Shown here in pieces: positions 1-5,098 of a stretch of 21,222 nucleotides of DNA. The stretch is from a virus. Position 1 is the first letter of the stretch, and each line of letters starts with the position of its first letter. Where the stretch lies: IMG/VR virus record IMGVR_UViG_3300008266_001625, positions 1-21,222 of that record; one strand, 5' to 3'. The notes below the pieces were generated by a model. It saw nothing but the letters and a program-made list of their open reading frames with translations, was not told the origin of the DNA and ran no database searches. A program made the translations under genes and the position numbers.

Positions 1-901
1 AGCCTTCACGCTCGTAGCGAGCGTAGAGATCTGGGTTGTCCTGCCTGAACTGCTTTGAGTCGAACGATCTGCGTCCTGCTTGCTGCTTCCAAGTGATCAC
101 CTGCGTCCCGTTGAGCAGGCCGATCTCATTGTTGAGCATCAACCGTGCGAGCGCATCTTTGGCTTTGGCCTCCAAGTCCTCGCCTTGCTTCTGTAGGGCA
201 CGGCCTTCCTCGAGTTGTGCGAGCCATTCGCTGGCCTCTGAAGGCAACTCGATGGTGGTTGCTGTCGGCGTCCAGATGCGAGCGATGTCTGCTGCGCTGA
301 AGTTGTCGAGAGGCTCGTCAAGGGGTGCGATTCCGTCCACCCACGATCCGAATACCTCCGTCTCTTCTTTCAACACTTCAATCGCTGCCTCGTTCTCTGG
401 CAGTTCGACAAGGCTGATCCGCAAGTCACGATCCAACACGATGAACCAGACAGGAACTTTGAGTACCGCTTGCTGCGCCCACCCCTGCCACAACCACTCC
501 TGCGGAAGGTCGCTCGAGTCGTAGACGCTGTACCTCGTAGTCGTCTTGGCCTCGACCACTACGCTCGGCTGCTGCTCGTCATCGACACCGTCAAGGCTGA
601 TGCTCAAACGACCGTCCCTGTAGATCACCTCGGGTGTGATGATCGGCTTGCCGAGTAGGTGCGCTGCCTCTTTGAGTAGCGGTGCTTCGAGGATGTTGCC
701 TCGCCTGAACACTGCGTTCTCTTCTTGCACGATCGGTTCGCTGCGCTTGTCGGCAAACAACTCGCCTCGAGTCTTGTATGGGGACGCTCCCATCAACGCA
801 GGGATATCGGACGCACCGAACACGCATCGGCCTTCCTCGTCACGCCACCTTGCGAGCAGCCATTCTTTGCTTCCGTGTTGTGCTTTGCTGATCAGTCTCA
901 T
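1..901 (-). CDS. YqaJ-like viral recombinase / lambda-type exonuclease, 3' end cut by window edge
   Basis: An open frame of 300 complete codons runs from ATG at 901 off the left edge with no stop. It is probably a PD-(D/E)XK 5'-3' double-strand exonuclease that prepares ends for phage recombination. The N-terminal part reads FGASDIPALMGASPYKTRGELF (residues 28-49, split here as FGASDIPALMG then ASPYKTRGELF), as in YqaJ/lambda exonuclease proteins. GNILE (68-72), D104 in SLDGVD, and E117-x-K119 fit the nuclease core, and Q139/Q143 in WLWQGWAQQ fit the conserved Gln helix. A helical C-terminal part ends near FDSKQFRQDNPDLYARY. An AAGGAG ribosome site lies 6 nt before the ATG. It is the fourth gene behind the early promoter near 2230. 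A single-strand annealing partner (RecT/Erf type) would be expected beyond the edge. The family call is firm; the biochemical role is inferred. Confidence 0.85.
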   Translation of the reverse strand, partial: MRLISKAQHGSKEWLLARWRDEEGRCVFGASDIPALMGASPYKTRGELFADKRSEPIVQEENAVFRRGNILEAPLLKEAAHLLGKPIITPEVIYRDGRLSISLDGVDDEQQPSVVVEAKTTTRYSVYDSSDLPQEWLWQGWAQQAVLKVPVWFIVLDRDLRISLVELPENEAAIEVLKEETEVFGSWVDGIAPLDEPLDNFSAADIARIWTPTATTIELPSEASEWLAQLEEGRALQKQGEDLEAKAKDALARLMLNNEIGLLNGTQVITWKQQAGRRSFDSKQFRQDNPDLYARYEREG

Positions 902-924
902 GCCTTCTCCTTTGTCGGTTGCGA

Positions 925-1110
925 TCAGTTTGCTTCAGGGGTGTATCGGAGTTTCTTGGCGAGACAGAATGGGCAAGTGTGCTGCTCCCCGTTGGTATGC
1001 CAGCCTGCGCTCTCTACAAACTCCTGTGCGTACTCTGCTCGCCAATGGGTGAACAGATTGCTGAAGCCACAGGTATCGCACTGCACTCCATACATCGTTT
1101 GGATGGTCAT
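925..1110 (-). CDS. Small zinc-ribbon protein, 61 aa
   Basis: The protein has two CxxC knuckles, C11/C14 (CDTC) and C46/C49 (CPFC), about 31 residues apart, as in a compact treble-clef or zinc-ribbon fold. The start at 1110 was chosen over an upstream in-frame start because its ATG overlaps the TGA of the metalloprotease gene in an ATGA junction, which points to coupled translation. A longer version from 1161 would overlap the neighbour by over 50 nt. It lies between the zincin gene and the YqaJ nuclease, so a nucleic-acid-binding or adaptor role in the early module is plausible. No specific function can be assigned. Confidence 0.75.
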   Translation of the reverse strand: MTIQTMYGVQCDTCGFSNLFTHWRAEYAQEFVESAGWHTNGEQHTCPFCLAKKLRYTPEAN

Positions 1111-1832
1111 GCTGCGACCGTCCGATCGGACTCGCTGGCCTCGAGCGTTGGCAGCATCCAATCAATCAGATGCTCGGCCTGCCTCTGGATGATGTAGTCA
1201 ACCGAGTATCCCCAAGTTGAAACGCTGGCGAATGAGATCTCGCACTTCCATCTCTTCTGCCACGCATCTCGCAGGCAGTGGTAGAACTCCCGTGAGTGAA
1301 CATCCCATGAGCCGTTGCGGTAGATCGGTGGCACGGCCTTGTGGCACAACTCGTGTGCAAGCACCTCCCAGACTCGTCTGCTTCGGTTGGGCGATTGGTC
1401 ACGATCGACATTGACTTGTATGAGGTTCGAGTGGCGTTTTGCGAATCCGTGCTGGCTGCCGTGATTGCGTCCACGCCCAATCACGATCTTCGGGATCGGT
1501 TTCCCGTTGTGGTACGGCTGCATCAACTTCCAAATCCGCTCTGCTTCCTTCTCGATCATCATCGCACGACTCGCATTGATTCGTTGCTGCGCCTTGAGCG
1601 GTGCGGAGCGTTCAGCGATCCGTCTGCGCCTTGCGGTCGCCTTCTTCTTGCTCGCCTCCTTCCTCGCAGAGCGTTGCTTCTCCAGCGTTGGTGCGACTCG
1701 CTCGACCAGCACTCCCGTCTTGGATGAACAAGGCAGGCAGTACCTGCGCACATCGTTCTTGCGTGGACGCATCGGTGCGAGCAACCCGTGTTGGCACTGC
1801 TCGCACCTCCAGCGAACCTGCTTCGTGGTCAT
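1107..1832 (-). CDS. Zincin metalloprotease (SprT/WLM-like) with N-terminal zinc ribbon
   Basis: This 241-aa protein carries the zinc-protease signature HELCH at residues 160-164, preceded by hydrophobic residues (WEVLAHELCH). H179 in WDVHSREFYHCL is a candidate third ligand. The N-terminus has a CxxC pair at C10/C13 and another at C32/C35, a likely zinc ribbon. Residues about 50-90 are very basic (Lys/Arg/Ala-rich) and could bind DNA. The layout resembles SprT-type proteases that act on DNA-bound proteins, but phage zincins of this kind are poorly characterised. Its ATG overlaps the stop of the upstream winged-helix gene (ATGA at 1829-1832). It may remove proteins from phage or host DNA before recombination; that role is inference. 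Confidence 0.8.
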   Translation of the reverse strand: MTTKQVRWRCEQCQHGLLAPMRPRKNDVRRYCLPCSSKTGVLVERVAPTLEKQRSARKEASKKKATARRRRIAERSAPLKAQQRINASRAMMIEKEAERIWKLMQPYHNGKPIPKIVIGRGRNHGSQHGFAKRHSNLIQVNVDRDQSPNRSRRVWEVLAHELCHKAVPPIYRNGSWDVHSREFYHCLRDAWQKRWKCEISFASVSTWGYSVDYIIQRQAEHLIDWMLPTLEASESDRTVAA

Positions 1833-2191
1833 CGTTGATCCGCCTCTCGATCGGCTTTCGGATCACGCACTTCCCAAACGCCTCTCCGCAGTTTGCGGAA
1901 CACATCCATTCGACTCTCAATGAACTTGCGAACCGTTGGTGCGGATAGTCCTGACAACTCTTGCAGTTGCGTGAGCGTGACCTCTGCGAAGAGGTTGTGC
2001 TTGCACCAGTTGAGTATGTCTCCGTATTGGTCTTGTCGAGTGATCGTGTCTGGTGAGCGATGCGCTGTCGCTAGTTGCGATGCGAGCCACCTCGGATCAA
2101 CTTTCTCTCTGATGTTCGTTGGCACATGGGCGACCCAGAGTGGTCTGCCATGCGTAGCGATTGCTTCGCCAACTATCTCTGTTGGGTTCAT
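1829..2191 (-). CDS. Winged-helix / HTH DNA-binding protein, 120 aa, first early gene
   Basis: The start at 2191 is preceded by a very strong ribosome site (GGAGAAGGAGGA, 2195-2206) and begins MNPTEIVGEA. A 40-residue N-terminal extension to 2311 is open but would run through the promoter and is rejected. The C-terminal half has an HTH/winged-helix look: TLTQLQELSGLSAPTVRKFI is followed by a basic wing-like segment RKLRRGVWEVRDP. The N-terminal half is unassigned. It is the first gene after the near-consensus promoter at 2216-2244 and starts a four-gene early operon. Autoregulation at the inverted repeat in that promoter is possible but unproven. Its SD is perfectly complementary to a hairpin loop upstream (2347-2358). 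Confidence 0.75.
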   Translation of the reverse strand: MNPTEIVGEAIATHGRPLWVAHVPTNIREKVDPRWLASQLATAHRSPDTITRQDQYGDILNWCKHNLFAEVTLTQLQELSGLSAPTVRKFIESRMDVFRKLRRGVWEVRDPKADREADQR

Positions 2192-2194
2192 GTT

Positions 2195-2206
2195 TCCTCC
2201 TTCTCC
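2195..2206 (-). promoter_or_regulatory. Strong ribosome binding site of the winged-helix gene, complementary to an upstream hairpin loop
   Basis: The minus strand reads GGAGAAGGAGGA, followed by AAC and the ATG at 2191. It contains the consensus AAGGAGG core and fixes the start of the 120-aa gene. The same 12 bases are the exact reverse complement of the loop at 2347-2358. Confidence 0.85.
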
Positions 2207-2215
2207 CATAACAGA

Positions 2216-2244
2216 ATCATAGCCGATATCGAGGACGATATCAA
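2216..2244 (-). promoter_or_regulatory. Near-consensus sigma70 promoter of the early operon
   Basis: On the minus strand, TTGATA (2244-2239) and TATGAT (2221-2216) are separated by exactly 17 bp, one mismatch from consensus in each box. Transcription would start near 2209, leaving a leader of about 18 nt that contains only the ribosome site before the ATG at 2191. This is the only clearly recognisable promoter in the window. It faces the early module, as expected for a promoter read by host polymerase straight after infection. Confidence 0.8.
2225..2242. promoter_or_regulatory. Inverted-repeat operator candidate within the early promoter
   Basis: GATATCG and CGATATC flank a 4-bp centre (AGGA on the plus strand). 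The repeat fills the -35/-10 spacer and overlaps the end of the -35 box. Because GATATC is itself a palindrome, the two half sites are also direct repeats 12 bp apart. A repressor bound here would block polymerase. No classical repressor gene is visible nearby except the winged-helix gene itself. Confidence 0.55.
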
Positions 2245-2287
2245 GGACTATTATTATGGCGTAGTTACGGGCTTTCACGGGCAACGG

Positions 2288-2306
2288 GGTGGGGAGCAGC
2301 CCCACC
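2288..2306 (-). terminator. GC-rich hairpin upstream of the early promoter (possible late terminator)
   Basis: A perfect 7-bp stem GGTGGGG/CCCCACC encloses a 5-nt loop. No U-tract follows on the minus strand, so it is not a textbook intrinsic terminator, but a U-less hairpin at the end of the late operon could still slow or stop polymerase. Part of it (2295-2301) can alternatively pair with 2321-2327 (AGCAGCC with GGCTGCT), which competes with the adjoining nested hairpin. Confidence 0.45.
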
Positions 2307-2318
2307 GCCACCAGCAGT

Positions 2319-2376
2319 GAGGCTGCTCAACCCGAACAGCAGGTGCGGAGAAGGAGGACACACCTGCTGCAGCCTC
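2319..2376 (-). ncRNA. Nested hairpin with an anti-Shine-Dalgarno loop at the 3' end of the late operon
   Basis: This lies directly after the TAA of the 93-aa gene. The outer stem pairs GAGGCTG with CAGCCTC (2376-2370 with 2325-2319). The inner stem pairs CAGCAGGTG with CACCTGCTG (2369-2361 with 2345-2337). The 15-nt loop contains TCCTCCTTCTCC on the minus strand, the perfect complement of the SD at 2195-2206 and also similar to the 16S anti-SD (CCTCC). All pairings are exact. Whether it is a cis leader element, a 3'UTR-derived small RNA or only a terminator hairpin cannot be decided from sequence. Confidence 0.5.
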
Positions 2377-2658
2377 TTACCTTAGATGGCGTAAACCCTC
2401 TAAACCATTCTCAGATAGAACCTTCACCTCACGCACCATCCCAATCGGGATATGCATCGCATGGATTCCCTCATCCTCACAAAGCGTCTGCCACAGAGTC
2501 ACATGATCCTTCTTGCTTCCAGCCTCACCAACAGGAATCAGAAACCCAACCGTCTCAACAAGCGTCTCCCCATCGTCCTCGTACTCATCCAATTCGATCC
2601 AGCCTGAATCACTCATGTGCGCATCAGCCCAACGGATCAACACGATGCTGTAGCCCAT
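2377..2658 (-). CDS. Conserved-type phage protein of unknown function, 93 aa
   Basis: The protein reads as a compact alpha/beta protein with a pattern I associate with small phage proteins: an N-terminal IRWADAH...GWIELDE strand pair, a central TVGFLIPVG strand, then HVTLW...IPIGMVREVKVL at the C-terminus. No catalytic motif is visible. The ATG follows the metallophosphoesterase stop closely, with GGTGAG as a weak SD. It is the last gene of the late operon, and its TAA abuts the nested hairpin. It is unlikely to be structural by position, but this is open. Confidence 0.75.
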   Translation of the reverse strand: MGYSIVLIRWADAHMSDSGWIELDEYEDDGETLVETVGFLIPVGEAGSKKDHVTLWQTLCEDEGIHAMHIPIGMVREVKVLSENGLEGLRHLR

Positions 2659-2661
2659 CGC

Positions 2662-3717
2662 TCACCAGCCTTCACGCTTACGATCCGCACAGAACACTGG
2701 TGCTTGGAAGGTGATGTTCTTCTCAGGTGTGATCAACGCCAACGCCTGCTGAGGCTGCTCGAAACCGAACCCCATGATCAATGCGTACTCATCCACACCC
2801 TTGAGAGAGCCGTTGACGACCATCGAAGGGGTGGAGATGTATTGATGCCAGTGGCCAAGCCACAGCGTCTGGAACGATTTACCTGTTGCCATGTAACGCT
2901 GATGCTTCCTTGCTCGCATCCGCATGATCGGTGGATAGATACCACCGATACCGCCACCACCAGAAACTTGATCTCCGTGAGTGATCAGATGCCCGTGCTC
3001 ATAAATCTGAATCCACGCATCAGCAGACTCTGGGATCGTGAAGGTGACACGCTTGTCCTTGCTGAAGTGACGCTCCACCATCTTGGCGAGTAGCCAGTCG
3101 AAGTTAGTGCGTACTCGCTGCTTCATTCGAGGCTTGCGTGTCGTGCGACCGTGATTGCCGACCACGCTCACGACATGACACTTCTTGAACTCGTCCGTGA
3201 GCAACTGCACTGCTGCAGCAACCTGCTCAGACCAGAACAACAGTGAGCCGATCATTGTGTCCTCGTTGGTGATCTGGAGTTCCTCATGGATGTCGCCAGT
3301 GAATATGTCGCCACCAAGAATGACAACGACCCCGTCATAGGTGACACCCGACAGATAGTGCCTGCTGAGTTTGATCACATTCTGCGCCCACTTCTCCAGA
3401 CGCATCACAGCGATCTCACGGTTGTAGGCGTTCAGGCCTTCGAGTTCCTCTGGGTTCACCACCTCATCGAAGTGCGTATCGGACAGCATCACTACCAGCG
3501 TGGCTGCCGATCGCTTCGGTTTCGCTGGCACAAGCCACGATGGAGGATCGATGTGCTTTGTCTCTACCTGTTCAACGATAGAAAGTGTGCGCTCAAGTTC
3601 CTCAACACGCAGCGTGAGTCTGTCGTTGTTTGACTGCAGCAGGTTGTTCTGTTTGCGTATCCGTGACTCTTCGATCCTGTCGGGCTGCTCTTGTGCGATC
3701 TCGTCACGCAAGTTCAC
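2662..3717 (-). CDS. Calcineurin-like metallophosphoesterase, 351 aa
   Basis: All five metal-binding blocks of the calcineurin-like superfamily are present: D80-T-H82, GGD at 135-137, GNH at 187-189, HGD at 247-249 and GHWH at 288-291. Activity as a two-metal phosphodiesterase or phosphatase is therefore likely. Residues 1-60 form a predicted coiled coil, followed by a PPSWLVP linker also seen in other phage members. The start is a GTG at 3717 that overlaps the upstream HTH gene by 14 nt; the domain itself begins near residue 72, so the exact start is not critical. The substrate is unknown; candidates are DNA ends, nucleotides or a signalling dinucleotide. It lies late, after the lysis genes. 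Confidence 0.88.
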   Translation of the reverse strand: MNLRDEIAQEQPDRIEESRIRKQNNLLQSNNDRLTLRVEELERTLSIVEQVETKHIDPPSWLVPAKPKRSAATLVVMLSDTHFDEVVNPEELEGLNAYNREIAVMRLEKWAQNVIKLSRHYLSGVTYDGVVVILGGDIFTGDIHEELQITNEDTMIGSLLFWSEQVAAAVQLLTDEFKKCHVVSVVGNHGRTTRKPRMKQRVRTNFDWLLAKMVERHFSKDKRVTFTIPESADAWIQIYEHGHLITHGDQVSGGGGIGGIYPPIMRMRARKHQRYMATGKSFQTLWLGHWHQYISTPSMVVNGSLKGVDEYALIMGFGFEQPQQALALITPEKNITFQAPVFCADRKREGW

Positions 3718-3946
3718 GGTAGATACCTGTGCTGCGGTAACGGTAAACAGTTGCTTCTGAGATTTCGATGCCGTGACGCTTCAACACTTTTGCGATGCTT
3801 CGGCCTGTGATTAGCGGATCATCAAACGCTGCGACAAGGTCTTTGCGATCCTGCTCAGATAGCAGGTGTTTGATTTGGATGATTGCTGGTTTCCTTCCAG
3901 CCAACCCTGCTGGTTCAGACTTTATTTCGCTTAGGAGTTTGCTCAT
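3704..3946 (-). CDS. Small HTH protein, 80 aa
   Basis: A helical protein with a likely HTH in the C-terminal half: PLITGRSIAKVLKRHG, then SEATVYRYRSTG, which resembles a recognition helix. The N-terminal third is basic and flexible. It overlaps the preceding DUF2746-like gene by 32 nt in another frame and the following metallophosphoesterase by 14 nt. Similar small proteins are common in actinophages without assigned function. It could be a late regulator or a terminase-small-subunit-like DNA binder. The HTH is inferred from pattern only. Confidence 0.7.
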   Translation of the reverse strand: MSKLLSEIKSEPAGLAGRKPAIIQIKHLLSEQDRKDLVAAFDDPLITGRSIAKVLKRHGIEISEATVYRYRSTGIYRELA

Positions 3947-4172
3947 TAGGTAGCCCTTCTCTGTGCTGGTCTAAATGCTTCTCCAATTTATCATCAACCC
4001 TGTTGATTGTGCGATAGATACGCTGGAGTTGACCTTGCACGATCGCATGATCCTCAGCGTTCTCTTGACGCATGGCCTTCGCTTCTCGGCGCATCGTCTG
4101 TAGCAAGACTCCTAGAAGGCCACCAATGGTCGTGATGACAGCAACGACAATGGCAGCCCAACCCTGATCCAT
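3915..4172 (-). CDS. DUF2746-like one-TM protein with coiled coil (holin or lysis accessory), 85 aa
   Basis: There is one N-terminal transmembrane segment (about residues 5-25, AAIVVAVITTIGGLLGVLL). A charged helix follows (ENAEDHAIVQGQLQRIYRTINRVDDKLEKHLDQH) typical of the DUF2746 proteins encoded next to endolysins in actinophages. It starts 1 nt after the endolysin stop. A role as second holin, pinholin partner or spanin-like regulator is inferred from position and topology. Confidence 0.75.
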   Translation of the reverse strand: MDQGWAAIVVAVITTIGGLLGVLLQTMRREAKAMRQENAEDHAIVQGQLQRIYRTINRVDDKLEKHLDQHREGLPNEQTPKRNKV

Positions 4173-4173
4173 G

Positions 4174-4674
4174 TCACGCCTCGGTCACCGCAGGCGGTGG
4201 ATTCTGAGCGAAGAACTCTTTGATCTGCGGAGCAGATTTCTTTCCATCCACCTCATAATGAAACCAGTCACCGTTCGGCGCACCATGCACCTCAGGCTTG
4301 TCATAGTTCTTCCACGCATCACGATCGCACCTGTATGCACGACCGAACTTCTGTGGGAAATAATCAATCACCATCTCAATGCCTAAAGCATCAGCGTTCT
4401 TCACCAGATAATCCATCGCAGCCATCGCCTGCTTGCGACCACCTTTCGGTTTGCCACGCTTACCATCACCCATGTTTCTCCAAGAAATATCGCAGGCTCT
4501 TCCCGTTGCGTGAACGCTGAGCGATTCCTTCCCCCTCATATTTCTTACCCCGAAACCACCATTGAACCAGATCGCAGGATAAGCCTTCGTTAGTTCCTTC
4601 CACACAGCAGTGTTCTGAGGATGCTCAGACGCTGCAGCACCATCCTTGTTGCCTGTGTATGGTCGCTTGCTCAT
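4174..4674 (-). CDS. Endolysin, peptidase M15 (VanY/D-Ala-D-Ala carboxypeptidase-like), 166 aa
   Basis: The M15 zinc signature is present: H55-x3-GRA-x-D62 (SVHATGRACDISW) and WFHYE with H139 as third ligand and E141 nearby. This predicts cleavage of peptide bonds in cell-wall stem peptides. There is no signal peptide or SAR segment, so export would depend on a holin. No separate wall-binding domain is visible; the protein is about the size of a single catalytic domain. Its ATG overlaps the stop of the holin candidate by 4 nt (ATGA), placing it in the lysis cassette. Confidence 0.85.
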   Translation of the reverse strand: MSKRPYTGNKDGAAASEHPQNTAVWKELTKAYPAIWFNGGFGVRNMRGKESLSVHATGRACDISWRNMGDGKRGKPKGGRKQAMAAMDYLVKNADALGIEMVIDYFPQKFGRAYRCDRDAWKNYDKPEVHGAPNGDWFHYEVDGKKSAPQIKEFFAQNPPPAVTEA

Positions 4675-4931
4675 CGTGCAGCCTTCTTCTTGGCGATCTT
4701 CGCAGGTGACGCACCGAACGCTGCATCAATCTCATCACGAGTAAGAGTGCCATCCACCGATGCACGAGCCAACGACTCAACAACCTTGAACACGCTGACC
4801 GCACCAGCGAGCAGTGCGCTCTTCCAGATCTCCAGTTCGGGTGCGATCACTGCTGCACCAGTCACAACGCCGAGAGCGTTCGTGAGGAACAGAGCCAGAA
4901 TACGACCCAACACATCCTGCATCTTCTTCAT
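4671..4931 (-). CDS. Holin candidate, two TM segments, 86 aa
   Basis: Two hydrophobic helices (about residues 9-29 and 36-54) are separated by a short acidic turn (PELE). A charged tail rich in Lys/Ala ends in KKKAAR. Length, topology and the position just before the endolysin match small actinophage/r1t-type holins. The ATG overlaps the preceding 56-aa gene and the stop overlaps the endolysin start, so translation is probably coupled throughout. Confidence 0.78.
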   Translation of the reverse strand: MKKMQDVLGRILALFLTNALGVVTGAAVIAPELEIWKSALLAGAVSVFKVVESLARASVDGTLTRDEIDAAFGASPAKIAKKKAAR

Positions 4932-5098
4932 TGATCATCGCCTTTCTTCAGCATGGTCGCCAGAAAATGTATCAGCACAGTGAGGCAAGTAATCCACAGA
5001 GCCTGACGCAGCGTTGTGCCAGAGAGCGTGAGCAGAACCAGACCTGTGCCAGCCCACACCCATGCGTTCTCAATGAGATAATCGTGCAGTCGTTTCAT
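4928..5098 (-). CDS. Small two-TM membrane protein, 56 aa (holin or antiholin candidate)
   Basis: Translating the minus strand from ATG 5098 gives MKRLHDYLIENAWVWAG... ending in KKGDDQ and a TGA at 4928. Hydrophobic stretches at about 13-27 and 33-50 suggest two membrane helices with charged ends. Both junctions are ATGA overlaps, with the secreted-protein gene before and the holin candidate after, which strongly supports a real gene despite its size. It may be a second holin or an antiholin. No family was recognised. Confidence 0.78.
   Translation of the reverse strand: MKRLHDYLIENAWVWAGTGLVLLTLSGTTLRQALWITCLTVLIHFLATMLKKGDDQ

Larger units (their letters stand above)
2192..2376. other. Structured intergenic region between late and early transcription units
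   Basis: This is the only long gene-free stretch in the window (185 bp). From right to left it holds the nested anti-SD hairpin, the GGTGGGG/CCCCACC hairpin, a short direct repeat ACGGGC-TTTC-ACGGGC (about 2266-2281), the early promoter with its inverted repeat, and the strong ribosome site. No credible ORF or tRNA is present. Confidence 0.8.

Noticed and set aside
36-1052. Plus-strand open frames over the left end
   Set aside because: The minus strand here encodes a complete YqaJ nuclease frame with catalytic motifs and a good ribosome site; the plus-strand frames are shadows with no recognisable protein.
2192-2311. 40-codon N-terminal extension of the winged-helix protein
   Set aside because: It would span the promoter and operator; a much stronger ribosome site and ATG lie at 2191.
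2281-2380. Phage attachment site or tRNA in the intergenic region
   Set aside because: The hairpins do not form a cloverleaf, no anticodon arm or CCA end is visible, and no integrase is present in the window.
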